A stretch of DNA of 64,000 nucleotides from Actinomycetota bacterium. Its GTDB lineage: Bacteria; Actinomycetota; Acidimicrobiia; Acidimicrobiales; Palsa-688. The position numbers and the translations under genes are program-made. Under the pieces are notes generated by a model that was given only the letters and a program-made list of their open reading frames with translations, searched no databases and was not told the DNA's origin. Shown piece by piece: positions 41,881-51,360 of this stretch (position 1 is its first letter; each line of letters starts with the position of its first letter). Location: positions 53,070 through 117,069 of the forward strand of contig JAJPKN010000052.1 in the NCBI GenBank assembly GCA_021323695.1, given 5' to 3'.

Positions 41881-42486
41881 CTAGGCGTAGCTTTGGCCCA
41901 ACGACGGGAGCCAGCCGGGCCGGGAACGCTCGTAGGCGGTGATGGCCTCCTCGTGGCGCAAGGTGAGGCCGATGTCGTCCAGGCCCTCCAAGAAGCGGTG
42001 CTGGGTGAAGGGGTCCAGGCTGAAGCTGAAGGCCAGGCCGGCCGCGGGCACCTCGACCCGCAGGCGCTCCACGTCGATGGTCACCTCCAGGTCGGGGGCC
42101 TCGGTGACGGCCCTCATCAGCGCTTCGGCGTCGGCGGCCTCCACCTGGGCCGGCAGCAGGCCGGACTTGGTGCAGTTGTTGCGGAAGATGTCGCCGAAGC
42201 GGGCCGATATGACCGCCTCGAAGCCGTAGTCCTGCAGCGCCCACACGGCGTGCTCCCGGGACGAGCCGGTGCCGAAGTTGGGCCCGGCCACCAAGATGTT
42301 GGCGCCGGCGTGCTCGGGCCGGTTGAGCACGAAGTCGCGCTGGTCCCGCCACTCGGAGAACAGGCCCTGGCCGAAGCCGGTTCGTTCCACCCGCTTCAGC
42401 CACGAGGCGGGGATGATCTGGTCGGTGTCGACGTCGCTGCGGTCGAGCGGCGCTGCCCGCCCGGTGATGACGCGGACTGGCCTCAT
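41881..42486 (-). CDS. leuD: 3-isopropylmalate dehydratase small subunit (201 aa)
   Basis: Small subunit of isopropylmalate isomerase in leucine synthesis. [40 protein letters not shown] and [20 protein letters not shown] are the LeuD signatures. Its ATG overlaps the leuC stop by 4 bases (ATGA), so both subunits are made together. Length is normal. Confidence 0.96.
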   Translation of the reverse strand: MRPVRVITGRAAPLDRSDVDTDQIIPASWLKRVERTGFGQGLFSEWRDQRDFVLNRPEHAGANILVAGPNFGTGSSREHAVWALQDYGFEAVISARFGDIFRNNCTKSGLLPAQVEAADAEALMRAVTEAPDLEVTIDVERLRVEVPAAGLAFSFSLDPFTQHRFLEGLDDIGLTLRHEEAITAYERSRPGWLPSLGQSYA

Positions 42487-43898
42487 GGCAGGTCTCCCGG
42501 TTCGGCCAGGTGGCCGGCTACGGCGGTGGCGGCCGCGACCGCGGGCGAGACGAGGTGGGTCCGCCCGCCCCGGCCCTGGCGGCCCTCGAAGTTGCGGTTT
42601 GAGGTGGAGGCGCAGCGCTCCCCGGGGGACAGCTTGTCGGGGTTCATGGCCAGGCACATCGAGCACCCCGGGTTGCGCCACTCGAAGCCGGCCTGGACGA
42701 AGACCTTGTCCAGGCCCTCCTTTTCTGCCTGGGCCCGCACCTGGCCCGACCCGGGGACGACCAGCGCCCGCAGGCCGGGGGCGACGTGGCGGCCCCGGAG
42801 CACCTCGGCGGCGGCCCGCAGGTCCTCCACCCGGGCGTTGGTGCACGAGCCGATGAAGACGGTGTCCACCTTCACCTCCTTCATGGGCGTGCCGGGCACG
42901 AGGCCCATGTAGGCGAGCGCCCGCCGGCCGGCTTCCCGGGCAGCCGGTGAGGCCAGGGCCTCGGGGTCGGGGACCACGCCGTCCAGGCGTACGACCTGGC
43001 CCGGGTTGGTCCCCCAGGTCACGTGGGGGGAAAGGGTGGCGGCGTCTATGTGGACGGCCTTGTCGAAGCGGGCACCGTCGTCGGTGACGAGGGAACGCCA
43101 GTCGTCCAGGGCGCGTTCCCAGTCCTTTCCCTTGGGGGCCATCTCGCGCCCCTCCAGGTAGGAAAAGGTGACGTCGTCGGGGGCCACCATCCCGGCCCTG
43201 GCCCCGGCCTCGATGGACATGTTGCACACGGTCATGCGGCCTTCCATGGACAGGGCCCGGATGGCCGAGCCGCGGTACTCGATGACGTGGCCGATGCCTC
43301 CTCCGGTGCCGATGTGGCCGATGATGGCGAGCACGATGTCCTTGGCGCTCACCCCCGCCGGGGCCTCGCCGTCGACGGACACAGCCATGGTCTTGGGCCG
43401 GGCCTGGGGGAGGGCCTGGGTGGCCAGGACGTGCTCGACCTCGCTGGTGCCGATGCCGAAGGCCAGGGCGCCGAAGGCCCCGTGGGTCGAGGTGTGGCTG
43501 TCCCCGCACACGATCGTCATGCCCGGCTGGGTCAGGCCCAGCTCCGGCCCGATGATGTGGACGATGCCCTGACGGGGGTTGCCCATCTCGAACAGCCGGA
43601 TCCCCTGCTCGGCGCAGTTGGCGGCCAGCAGTTCCATCTGGCGGGCGGACACGGGGTCGGCCACCGGCTGGTCGAGGCCGGTGGTGGGCACGTTGTGGTC
43701 CATGGTGGCGAGGGTGAGGTCGGGCCGGCGCACCCGCCTCCCCGCCAGCCGGAGGCCCTCGAACGCCTGCGGGGAGGTCACCTCGTGGACCAGGTGCAGG
43801 TCTATGTACAACAGGTCCGGCTCGCCCTCGGCGCTGCGCACCAGGTGCCGCTGCCAGACCTTTTCTGCCAGGGTGAGCGGGGCCGCGTCGGCTCCCAT
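42483..43898 (-). CDS. leuC: 3-isopropylmalate dehydratase large subunit (471 aa)
   Basis: Iron-sulfur aconitase-family enzyme that converts 2-isopropylmalate to 3-isopropylmalate in leucine synthesis. The three cluster ligands are seen in [13 protein letters not shown] and [42 protein letters not shown] and [10 protein letters not shown] are further signatures. ATG at 43898 has GAAGGAGGAGGG just upstream. It forms an operon with leuD; other leucine genes are not in the window. Confidence 0.97.
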   Translation of the reverse strand: MGADAAPLTLAEKVWQRHLVRSAEGEPDLLYIDLHLVHEVTSPQAFEGLRLAGRRVRRPDLTLATMDHNVPTTGLDQPVADPVSARQMELLAANCAEQGIRLFEMGNPRQGIVHIIGPELGLTQPGMTIVCGDSHTSTHGAFGALAFGIGTSEVEHVLATQALPQARPKTMAVSVDGEAPAGVSAKDIVLAIIGHIGTGGGIGHVIEYRGSAIRALSMEGRMTVCNMSIEAGARAGMVAPDDVTFSYLEGREMAPKGKDWERALDDWRSLVTDDGARFDKAVHIDAATLSPHVTWGTNPGQVVRLDGVVPDPEALASPAAREAGRRALAYMGLVPGTPMKEVKVDTVFIGSCTNARVEDLRAAAEVLRGRHVAPGLRALVVPGSGQVRAQAEKEGLDKVFVQAGFEWRNPGCSMCLAMNPDKLSPGERCASTSNRNFEGRQGRGGRTHLVSPAVAAATAVAGHLAEPGDLP

Positions 43899-43942
43899 GC
43901 CCTCCTCCTTCGTGCTCTTACGCCCCTACCGCGACCGAGAGC

Positions 43943-44635
43943 CTACCGGGCCCCGCCGCTCGGCCCGGCCGCGGCCAGGGCGCCAGCGTCGCTCAGTTCG
44001 GCCGCGCCGGCTTGGTCCCAGCCACAGGCCCCGGCGGCCAGTTGGGCACTGGCCCAGGCGGTGGCGTCCCGGGCCACCCGAGGAGGGTAGCTCACCCCCA
44101 GCAGCTGCCGTTCGGTGCTGTCGTAGCTTTCGCCCAGCTCGAGCAGGCAGAGGGCGAAGCGCCGGGCGCGCCGCAGTTGCTGGTCGTCTGGGCCGGCCCG
44201 CAGCTGGTCGTCCAGCCAGGCCGAGTGGCGGGCCTGCATCTCGGGCGAGAGCCGGGCCACCTGCGCCCGGGTGAGCGGTGGCACCCGCCAGCGCACTGCC
44301 AGCTCGTCCGGCCCGGACAGCTGGGCCAGGTGGAACAGCACCAGGCGGTTTATGGCCCGCAGGAACGCTGAGGACCGCCCGCTGCGGTCGCTCAGGCCGA
44401 GGGAACGGGCAGTTTCGGCGAGGTCCAGGTCGAAGCCCTCCGGGCTGTAGTCGAAGCCGGCTGCCACCCGGCGCAGCAGCCAGGTGGTGGACGGCCCCAG
44501 GATGCCGAGGTAGTAGTCCTCGACGTAGCTGGAACGAGGGTCGAAGCCCAGGTGGTCGACCACGTCGTCGTGCCAGGGGCGGACGTGGAGGATGTCAGGG
44601 GCAAGGCAGAGCTGCTGGTTCATGTTGGGCTCCAT
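43943..44635 (-). CDS. Conserved hypothetical protein, unknown family (230 aa)
   Basis: Not recognised. A soluble, mostly helical protein with conserved-looking stretches DHLGFDPRSSYVEDYYLGIL, GPSTTWLLRRVAAGFDYSPE, AFLRAINRLVLFHLAQLSGP and RRARRFALCLLELGESYDST. The C-terminal 25 residues are Ala/Gly-rich. The ATG at 44635 gives four extra residues relative to a second ATG at 44623, which has GGAG before it. It is divergent from the CDF exporter gene and shares with it a metal-box-like palindrome, so it may be metal-regulated, but nothing in the protein shows metal binding. Confidence 0.65.
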   Translation of the reverse strand: MEPNMNQQLCLAPDILHVRPWHDDVVDHLGFDPRSSYVEDYYLGILGPSTTWLLRRVAAGFDYSPEGFDLDLAETARSLGLSDRSGRSSAFLRAINRLVLFHLAQLSGPDELAVRWRVPPLTRAQVARLSPEMQARHSAWLDDQLRAGPDDQQLRRARRFALCLLELGESYDSTERQLLGVSYPPRVARDATAWASAQLAAGACGWDQAGAAELSDAGALAAAGPSGGAR

Positions 44636-44707
44636 GTAGGTGGGGACGAGCCGGCCCGGCCAGGGCCGCCCAGTGGGCGTGGCAGGGGGAAGTACGTCTT
44701 GCTATAG

Positions 44708-44721
44708 TTGATGATAATCAA
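44708..44721. promoter_or_regulatory. Fur/Zur-like palindrome TTGATGATAATCAA
   Basis: TTGAT-GATA-ATCAA, embedded in an AT-rich island, is the only such stretch in this divergent region. The GATAATCA core resembles Fur-family boxes, and the downstream gene is a metal exporter. The regulator itself is not in the window. Confidence 0.4.
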
Positions 44722-44760
44722 TGCTATTTAGTGTTGCAAGGCTACAGGTACGCCCCCGGC

Positions 44761-44798
44761 GGTACCCTCGGGCTATGGCGGTACCCTCGGGCTATGGC
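44761..44798 (+). repeat. Perfect 19-bp tandem duplication at the CDF start codon
   Basis: GGTACCCTCGGGCTATGGC occurs twice back to back (44761-44779, 44780-44798). Each copy holds a TACCCT -10 box and an ATG 6 bases later. The ATG of the second copy (44794) starts the exporter; the ATG of the first copy is out of frame. Confidence 0.9.
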
Positions 44799-45780
44799 CA
44801 GTGTGGCCCCCGCCCAGCCCACCGCCCAGCCCCCAGCCGAGCCCCCGGTCCCGCCCGCCCCTAGCCCTGGGCAGCTGGCCCAGGCCCGCTCCGCCCGGCG
44901 GGCCCGGCGGCTGGGCACCGTCGTCGCCGCCAACCTGGTGGTGGCCGGGGCCGAGGTGGCCGGTGGGCTCCTCGGCCACTCGATGGCCCTGCTGGCCGAC
45001 GCCGGGCACAACGCCACCGACGTGGCTGCCGTCGCCCTGGCGCTCGTCGCCCTCCGGCTGGCCCGCCGGCCGCCCACCACGGCCAAGTCGTTCGGCTACC
45101 ACCGCAGCGGCGTCCTGGCCGCTCAGGCCAATGCTGCCGGGGTCCTGGTGGCCAGCGTCCTGATCGGCTTCGGGGCCGTGGAGCGGCTCTTGCACCCGGT
45201 GGCCGACCGGGTGGGCATCGTGGCCGGTACCGCCGGGCTGGCGCTGGCCCTCAACTTGGCGTCTACCCTCCTGTTGGCCGAAAGGTCGCAGCGAGACTTG
45301 AACCTGCGCGCCACCGTGCTGCACATGGCCGGGGACGCCGCCTCCTCGGGCGGGGTCCTGGTGGCCGGCATGGCCATCTGGCTGGACCGGGGGCTGGGCT
45401 GGCTCGACCCCGCTGTTGCGCTAGCCGTCGCCTTGTTGGTCGGCTGGCAGGCACTGCGGCTGGCCCGCCAGGTGGTGGACGTGCTGTTGGAAGGGACCCC
45501 GGCGGAGACCGACACCGCCGAGCTTCAGCGCCTGGTCCGCAAGGTGCCGGGCGTGGAGGACATGCACGACCTGCACGTGTGGTCCCTTTCGGCAGAGCTC
45601 AAGCTGGCTTCGGCCCACCTGGTGATGGCTGGCCACCCCAGCTTGGAGACGGCCCAGGCCGTCGCCGAACGGGTGCGGTCCGTGCTGGCCAGGGAGTTCG
45701 GTGTCGCCCACGCCACCCTCGAACTGGAGTGCGAGACCTGCACCGAGGGGGCGACCGACCCCTGCGCCATGTCCAACTGA
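44794..45780 (+). CDS. Cation diffusion facilitator family metal exporter (328 aa)
   Basis: Six-helix CDF (ZitB/CzcD-like) exporter of zinc or similar divalent metals in exchange for protons. Metal-site motifs are present: SMALLADAGHNATDVAAV in TM2 (HxxxD) and ATVLHMAGDAASSGGVLVAG in TM5 (HxxxD). The C-terminal cytoplasmic domain has DMHDLHVWSLSAELKLASAH. There is no His-rich loop between TM4 and TM5. An N-terminal Pro/Ala-rich tail of 35 residues precedes TM1. The start at 44794 lies inside a 19-bp duplication that doubles the promoter and start region, and a Fur/Zur-like box is 75 bases upstream. The tail CETCTEGATDPCAMSN has Cys residues that could bind metal. Confidence 0.93.
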   Translation: MASVAPAQPTAQPPAEPPVPPAPSPGQLAQARSARRARRLGTVVAANLVVAGAEVAGGLLGHSMALLADAGHNATDVAAVALALVALRLARRPPTTAKSFGYHRSGVLAAQANAAGVLVASVLIGFGAVERLLHPVADRVGIVAGTAGLALALNLASTLLLAERSQRDLNLRATVLHMAGDAASSGGVLVAGMAIWLDRGLGWLDPAVALAVALLVGWQALRLARQVVDVLLEGTPAETDTAELQRLVRKVPGVEDMHDLHVWSLSAELKLASAHLVMAGHPSLETAQAVAERVRSVLAREFGVAHATLELECETCTEGATDPCAMSN

Positions 45781-45809
45781 CTGGCGGCGGTTGCTAAGGC
45801 CGCGGTTGC

Positions 45810-47867
45810 TTATGAGGTGGCTGCCGCTCGGGGCGCGGCCACCCAGCCGTTGGCGTGGCCGTCGAGCCCTGCCTCGGCGTCGTCACGGTGCCCGTCGCCG
45901 GGGTACGCCCCACCTGGGTGCCCGTCATCTGGGTGCCCGTTGCCTGGGTGCCCGTTGCCGACGAGCTGGCCGGTGGTGGCCGCGCGGGCCAGGTCGACCT
46001 GGAGGGCCTTGGCTATGGACGCCGCTATGCCCGGCCCGTCCAGGCCGAGCTGGGACAAGATGCGCTCGGGCTTGGCGTGGGGGATGTAGGCGGTCGGCAC
46101 CCCCAGGTTGAGCACGGGCGGGCTCTGGCGGGCCTGGTTGAGGTCGGCGATGGCGTCGGCGATGAAGTTGCCCGCCCCGCCGTTGCGGATGCCGTCCTCC
46201 ACGGTCACCACCAGCTTGTGCTTGCCGGCGTCGGCGATCATGGCCGGGTCGAGCGGGCGGACCAGGCGCACGTCCCACACCGTCGCCTCGATGCCCTCGG
46301 CCGCCAGCAGCTCGGCCGCCTCCTCGGCCGCCTCCAGCAGCTTGCCTACGGCCAGCACGCACACCGTGCCGTCCCCTCGGCGGGCCAGGCGGGCGGACAG
46401 CCCCGACCCCACCTGCTCGGGGGGCACCTGGCGGGCGGCCGTCTTGGGGAACCTCACCACCGCCGGGCCAGACAGGCTCAACGCGGTGGAGAGCATGACC
46501 TTGAGCTCCTGGGCGGAGGAGGGGGCAAAGACGGCCATCCCCGGGATCTTGAGGCACAGCGCCATGTCCAAGATGCCGTGGTGGCTGGGGCCGTCGTCCC
46601 CGGTGATGCCAGCCCGGTCGAGGGCGAAGGTGACGGGCAGGCCGTGCAGCCCCACGTCCAAGTTGAGCTGGTCGAACGCCCTGGAAAGGAACGTCGAGTA
46701 GACGGCTACCACCGGCCGCAGGCCTCCCATGGCCATGCCCGCGGCCGAGGTGACGGCGTGCTGCTCGGCGATGCCCACGTCGAAGAACCGCTCCGGCCAG
46801 CGTTCCTGGAAAGGTATGAGCCCGGTCGGCCCCGGCATGGCCGCGGTTATGGCGACGACGTCGTCGCGTTGGCTCGCTATTTCCACCAGGGCCTCGCTGA
46901 AGGCGAGGGTGTAGCCCTTGAGGGCACGGGCGGACTCGGTCGGGCCGGTGCGGGGGTCGAACGCGCCCGCGTCGTGGAGGCACTTTTCTTCGTCTTCCTC
47001 CGCCGGCTTGTAGCCCCGGCCCTTTTGGGTGAGCACGTGCACCACGATCGGGCCGTCGAAGGCGGCGGCCTGGCGGAAAGCCTGCTCCATGCCGGCAATG
47101 TCGTGGCCGTCCAAGGGGCCCACGTAGCGCACGCCCAGGGCTTCGAAGAACGCCGGCGGCTCGATCACCTCCCGGATGGCCGAATAGAACCCCTGCAGGC
47201 TGGAATAAGCGAGCCCGCCAACTTTGGGGATGTCCCGCAGGGCGCCTTCCACCCGGCGCCGGGCCGAGCTGACGGCCGGGTTGAGCCGCAGCTTGGTGAG
47301 GCTCTCCGACAGGCGGGACACCGTCGGGGCGTAGCTGCGGCCGTTGTCGTTGAGCACCACCACCACCCGCGACCCGCTGTGGCCCAGGTTGTTGAGACCC
47401 TCGTAGGCCATGCCCCCGGTGAGGGCGCCGTCGCCCACCACCGCCACCACCCGCCGGTCGGGGTTGGCACTGCGCTTGATGGCTACGGCCAGGCCGTGGG
47501 CGTAGCACAAGGCGGTCGAGGCGTGGCTGTTCTCCACCCAGTCGTGCACCGACTCGGCCCGGGAGGGGTAGCCGGACAGCCCGTTGGCCTGGCGCAGGGT
47601 GCTGAACATCTCCCGCCGGCCGGTGACGATCTTGTGCACGTAGGCCTGGTGGCCCGTGTCCCAGATGATGTAGTCGCGGGGCGAGTCGAACACCCGGTGC
47701 AGGGCCAAGGTGAGCTCCACCGCCCCCAGGTTGGAGCCCAGGTGGCCGCTTTGGGCTGAGGACACGGCCTGGACGATGAACTCTCGGATCTCCGCCGCCA
47801 GCTGGCCCAGTTGCTGGTAGTTGAGCCGGCGCAGGTCGCTGGGGCCGTTGATCGTCTCCAGGAGCAC
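45810..47867 (-). CDS. dxs: 1-deoxy-D-xylulose-5-phosphate synthase with His-rich tail (685 aa)
   Basis: Thiamine-diphosphate enzyme that condenses pyruvate and glyceraldehyde 3-phosphate, the first step of the MEP isoprenoid pathway. SAQSGHLGSNLGAVELTLAL, the ThDP motif VVGDGALTGGMAYEGLNNLG and FDVGIAEQHAVTSAAGMAMG are diagnostic. The final 55 residues form a tail absent from most Dxs proteins, with degenerate GHPGNGHPDDGHPGG repeats. GTG at 47867 follows a TAGCTT -10 box by 6 bases, so the mRNA is probably leaderless. It diverges from tldD. Confidence 0.95.
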   Translation of the reverse strand: MLLETINGPSDLRRLNYQQLGQLAAEIREFIVQAVSSAQSGHLGSNLGAVELTLALHRVFDSPRDYIIWDTGHQAYVHKIVTGRREMFSTLRQANGLSGYPSRAESVHDWVENSHASTALCYAHGLAVAIKRSANPDRRVVAVVGDGALTGGMAYEGLNNLGHSGSRVVVVLNDNGRSYAPTVSRLSESLTKLRLNPAVSSARRRVEGALRDIPKVGGLAYSSLQGFYSAIREVIEPPAFFEALGVRYVGPLDGHDIAGMEQAFRQAAAFDGPIVVHVLTQKGRGYKPAEEDEEKCLHDAGAFDPRTGPTESARALKGYTLAFSEALVEIASQRDDVVAITAAMPGPTGLIPFQERWPERFFDVGIAEQHAVTSAAGMAMGGLRPVVAVYSTFLSRAFDQLNLDVGLHGLPVTFALDRAGITGDDGPSHHGILDMALCLKIPGMAVFAPSSAQELKVMLSTALSLSGPAVVRFPKTAARQVPPEQVGSGLSARLARRGDGTVCVLAVGKLLEAAEEAAELLAAEGIEATVWDVRLVRPLDPAMIADAGKHKLVVTVEDGIRNGGAGNFIADAIADLNQARQSPPVLNLGVPTAYIPHAKPERILSQLGLDGPGIAASIAKALQVDLARAATTGQLVGNGHPGNGHPDDGHPGGAYPGDGHRDDAEAGLDGHANGWVAAPRAAATS

Positions 47868-47873
47868 CCCCCA

Positions 47874-47879
47874 AAGCTA
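47874..47879 (-). promoter_or_regulatory. -10 box TAGCTT for leaderless dxs
   Basis: On the minus strand TAGCTT ends 6 bases before the GTG at 47867, with only G-rich sequence between and no ribosome binding site at usable distance. Confidence 0.45.
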
Positions 47880-47942
47880 CATCCCGGCGGGCGGCCGGCG
47901 GGAACGCGCCGTCGCGCTGGCGGTTACCCGCCGTCGCGGCGG

Positions 47943-47948
47943 TACCCT
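47943..47948 (+). promoter_or_regulatory. -10 box TACCCT for leaderless tldD
   Basis: TACCCT ends 8 bases before the ATG at 47957 in the 89-base region divergent from dxs. Confidence 0.45.
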
Positions 47949-47956
47949 GGTGCGCC

Positions 47957-49378
47957 ATGACCCACGCTGCCGGTGACCTGTTGGCTTCGCTCGACGAGGG
48001 GGTGGTCACCCGGGTGCTGGGCCGGGCGCTGGCCACCGGGGGGGAGTTCGCCGAGCTGTTCGCCGAGGACCGCCGGGGGTCGCTCATGACCTTCGACGAC
48101 GGCCGGGTGGAGGACCTCTCCTCTGGCCGGGAGCGGGGAGCGGGCATCCGGGTAGTGGTGGGCAACACCACCGGTTTCGCCCACACCGCTGAGCTGACCG
48201 AAGCCGGGTTGCTGGCGGCGGCCGAGGCGGCCTCGGCAGCTGCTCGCAGCGGAGGGGGAGGCGTGCGCCAGGTGGCCCTCTCCCGGGCGAGGGTGGAGAG
48301 CCCCTCACCGGTGGAGGTACTGCCGCAGGAAGTGGGAAAGGCCCGTAAGGTCGAGCTGCTGCGCCGGGCCGACCACTCTGCCCGGGCGGCCGGAGGGGCG
48401 GTGCGGCAGGTGACGGTCAACTACCGCGACAGCCGCCGCCAGGTGCTGGTGGCCAACTCCGAGGGGGTCTTTGCCACCGACGACCAGGTGCGGGTGCGCT
48501 TTGGGGTGTCCGTCGTGGCCAGCGGCGACACCGGGATGCAGACGGGGGGAGAGTCGGCCGGCGCCACCATGGGCTTCGAGCTGTTCGCTACCCGCGACGT
48601 CGACCAGCTGGCCAGGTCCGCGGCCGAGCGCGCGCTGCTCAAGCTCCGGGCCCGGCCGGCCCCCTCGGGCCAGCTGCCGGTGGTCATCAAGGCGGGCAGT
48701 GGGGGCGTGCTCTTCCACGAGGCCTGCGGCCATGGCCTGGAGGCCGACCACATCGCCAAGCAGGTCTCGGTGTTCGCCGGCCGGGTGGGGGAACAGGTGG
48801 CGAGCCCGCTCGTCACCTTGGTCGACGACGGCACCATGACCCACCAATGGGGGGCCATGGCCATCGACGACGAGGGCCACCCCACGAAGCGCAACGTGCT
48901 CATCGACCAAGGGGTGCTCACCGACTACATGTGGGACTGGCTGCGGGCCCGCAAGGAGGGCCGGGCCGGCCCGGCCAACGGGCGGCGGGAGAGCTACCAG
49001 CACCTGCCCATGGTGCGGATGACCAACACCTTCCTCCTCAACGGCGACGAGAGCCCCGAGGAGATCATCCGCCAGACCCCCTACGGGGTGTACGTGGCCC
49101 AGCTCGGGGGGGGCCAGGTCAACACCACCACCGGGGACTTCGTGTTCGGCATGACCGAGGCCTACCTGATCGAGGACGGGCAGGTGACCGAGCCGCTACG
49201 GGACGCCAACCTGATCGGCAACGGCCCTGAGGTCCTCCGCAACATCGACGTGGTCGGCAACGACTTCGCCATGGGGTGGCCGGGCACCTGCGGCAAGCAG
49301 GGCCAGGGGGTGCCGGTGGGCATGGGCCAGCCCACCCTGCGGGTGCGCGCCCTCACCGTCGGGGGCACGGCCCGTTGA
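47957..49378 (+). CDS. tldD: TldD-type metalloprotease subunit (473 aa)
   Basis: TldD forms a heterodimeric zinc protease with TldE (PmbA) that degrades unfolded peptides and processes some microcins. The zinc motif HExxxH is seen in GVLFHEACGHGLEADHI (around residue 255). Other signatures are GRVEDLSSGRERGAGIRVVV, VTLVDDGTMTHQWGAMAIDD and a YLIEDGQVTEPLRDANLIGN tail that ends with the metal-binding Cys region MGWPGTCGKQGQGVPVGMGQ. Full length. It is coupled to tldE by an overlapping TTG start. Confidence 0.95.
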   Translation: MTHAAGDLLASLDEGVVTRVLGRALATGGEFAELFAEDRRGSLMTFDDGRVEDLSSGRERGAGIRVVVGNTTGFAHTAELTEAGLLAAAEAASAAARSGGGGVRQVALSRARVESPSPVEVLPQEVGKARKVELLRRADHSARAAGGAVRQVTVNYRDSRRQVLVANSEGVFATDDQVRVRFGVSVVASGDTGMQTGGESAGATMGFELFATRDVDQLARSAAERALLKLRARPAPSGQLPVVIKAGSGGVLFHEACGHGLEADHIAKQVSVFAGRVGEQVASPLVTLVDDGTMTHQWGAMAIDDEGHPTKRNVLIDQGVLTDYMWDWLRARKEGRAGPANGRRESYQHLPMVRMTNTFLLNGDESPEEIIRQTPYGVYVAQLGGGQVNTTTGDFVFGMTEAYLIEDGQVTEPLRDANLIGNGPEVLRNIDVVGNDFAMGWPGTCGKQGQGVPVGMGQPTLRVRALTVGGTAR

Positions 49379-50730
49379 ACGCTCCCCGGACCGACCTGGA
49401 GCAGCTGGCCCAGCAGGTGGCGGGCTGGGCCCGCCCCGGCGAGGAGGTGGAGGCCTACCTGGCCCGCGGCTCGGGCACCGAAGCCCGCACCTACGAGGGG
49501 GAGGTGGAGTCGCTTTCGTCCGAGGCCTACGCCGGTGCGGGCATCCGGGTGGTGGCCGGCCACCGCCAGGGGTTCGCCTACGCCGGCTCCCTGGCGCCCG
49601 ACGTCCTGGCCGAGACCCTGGAAGAGGCCCGCGACAACGCCTCTTTCGCCAGCCCCGAGGACTGGGTGGGCCTGCCCCGCCCCGACGGGGTGGCCCCGGC
49701 CCCCCTCGAGCTGTGGCGGGAGGAGCTGGCGGGCTTCACCACCGCTGCCAAGGTGGCGGCCGCCTTGGACCTCGAGAAGGCTGTGCGCTCGGCCGACCGG
49801 CGCATCCGCCAGGTCGAGTCGGCCACCTGGGGCGACTCGTCGAGCGAGATGGCGCTGGCCAGCTCCGTCGGCACCTCGGCTGCTGACCGGTCGACGGCTT
49901 GTTACCTGTCGGTGACCGCTGTGGCCGGCGACGCTGCGGCCAGCCAGGTCGCCCACGGCTACACGGTCGGGCGCGCCCCCTCCGAGCTGGACCCAGCCAA
50001 GGCGGTCAACGACGCGGTGACGAGGGCGGTGCGAATGCTCGGCGCCACCAAGCCCCGCTCGGCCCACCTGCCGGTGGTGCTGGAGCCCAGGGTCAGCGCC
50101 CAGCTGCTGGGCCTGCTCGGCCAGGTGCTCTCCGGGGAGATGGTGCTGAAGGGGATCTCTCTTTTCGCCGGCCACCTGGGCGAGGCGGTGGCCGCCCCCG
50201 CCTTCACGCTGGTTGACGACCCGACCGAGCCGGCGGCCTGGGGAGCGTCCGCGTTCGACGCCGAAGGCCTGGCCTGCCGGCGCAACGTGCTCATCGAAGA
50301 CGGCGTCCTGCGCGCCTTCCTCTACGACACCACCTCGGCCCGGCGGGCGGGCACCCAGCCCACCGCCAGCGCCGTCCGGGCCAGTTACAAGGGCGCCCCG
50401 GGCGTCGGTGCCCGGGCCATCTGCCTCACGCCCGGCCCGATGAGCCAGCCAGAGGTGCTGGCCCACATCGGCGACGGCCTGCTCGTCCAGTCGGTCACCG
50501 GGGTGCACTCGGGGGTCAACCCGGTCAGCGGGGACTTCTCCGTGGGCGCCGAGGGGTTGCTCGTGCAGGGAGGCCAGCTAGGCGCCCCGGTCAAGGAAAT
50601 GACCATCGCCTCGACCATCCAGCGCATGCTCCAAGGCGTGGTCGCGGTCGGGGCCGACCTCGAATGGCTGCCGGCGCCGGCCGCGGGCATGACCATAGCC
50701 ATTTCCGAGATGTCGATGAGCGGGTCCTGA
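49375..50730 (+). CDS. tldE: TldE/PmbA-type protease partner subunit (451 aa)
   Basis: Partner of TldD without the zinc motif: the equivalent place reads SLFAGHLGEAVAAPAFTLVD. YAGAGIRVVAGHRQGFAYAG, GVNPVSGDFSVGAEGLLVQG and PVKEMTIASTIQRMLQGVVA are family features. TTG at 49375 overlaps the tldD stop (CGTTGAAC); the frame is open further upstream but only inside tldD. The usual job of the pair is intracellular peptide processing, and nothing nearby looks like a microcin substrate. Confidence 0.93.
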   Translation: MNAPRTDLEQLAQQVAGWARPGEEVEAYLARGSGTEARTYEGEVESLSSEAYAGAGIRVVAGHRQGFAYAGSLAPDVLAETLEEARDNASFASPEDWVGLPRPDGVAPAPLELWREELAGFTTAAKVAAALDLEKAVRSADRRIRQVESATWGDSSSEMALASSVGTSAADRSTACYLSVTAVAGDAAASQVAHGYTVGRAPSELDPAKAVNDAVTRAVRMLGATKPRSAHLPVVLEPRVSAQLLGLLGQVLSGEMVLKGISLFAGHLGEAVAAPAFTLVDDPTEPAAWGASAFDAEGLACRRNVLIEDGVLRAFLYDTTSARRAGTQPTASAVRASYKGAPGVGARAICLTPGPMSQPEVLAHIGDGLLVQSVTGVHSGVNPVSGDFSVGAEGLLVQGGQLGAPVKEMTIASTIQRMLQGVVAVGADLEWLPAPAAGMTIAISEMSMSGS

Positions 50731-50733
50731 GCC

Positions 50734-51360
50734 GTGCCGGGCAGTGACCTCCAAGACGGCCGGCATTTCCTGAACGGCCGGCCCCTGGCCGGCCCCTATC
50801 CCCCCGGCACGGAGCGCGCCGTGTTCGCCATGGGGTGTTTTTGGGGCGCGGAGAAGGCCTTTTGGGGCCTCGACGGCGTTTGGGCCACGGCCGTTGGCTA
50901 TTGCGGGGGCCACGTGGCCAACCCCAGCTACGAGCGGGTGTGCACCGGGCTCACCGGCCACGCCGAGTCCGTGCTGGTCGTGTTCGACCCGCTGGCCACG
51001 AGCTACGAAGAGCTCCTCAAGGTGTTCTGGGAAGGCCACGACCCCACCCAGGGGATGCGCCAGGGCAACGACGTGGGCCCCCAGTACCGGTCGGTCATCT
51101 TCACCTTCTCTGCTGCCCAGCGCCAGGCGGCCGAGAGCTCGAAGGCGGCCTACCAAGAGGTCCTGCGCGCCGCCGGCTACGGCCCCATCACCACCGAGGT
51201 CGTCCCGGCCCAGCCGTTCTACTTCGCCGAGGGCTACCACCAGCAGTACCTGGCCAAGAACCCTGACGGCTACTGCGGCCACGGCGGCACGGGCGTCTCC
51301 TGCCCCATCGGCACCGGCGCCCGCTCTTCCCCGGCCCCGCTCAGGACGCGGCGCTGGTGA
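50734..51360 (+). CDS. msrA: Peptide methionine sulfoxide reductase A (208 aa)
   Basis: Reduces methionine-S-sulfoxide in proteins. The catalytic motif [10 protein letters not shown] has Cys35, and [19 protein letters not shown] plus [20 protein letters not shown] are the usual substrate and recycling segments, the last with a C-terminal resolving Cys. GTG at 50734 starts 3 bases after tldE, so it is in the same operon. It overlaps the convergent zinc-ribbon gene by 20 bases; both concern protein oxidation stress. Confidence 0.95.
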   Translation: MPGSDLQDGRHFLNGRPLAGPYPPGTERAVFAMGCFWGAEKAFWGLDGVWATAVGYCGGHVANPSYERVCTGLTGHAESVLVVFDPLATSYEELLKVFWEGHDPTQGMRQGNDVGPQYRSVIFTFSAAQRQAAESSKAAYQEVLRAAGYGPITTEVVPAQPFYFAEGYHQQYLAKNPDGYCGHGGTGVSCPIGTGARSSPAPLRTRRW

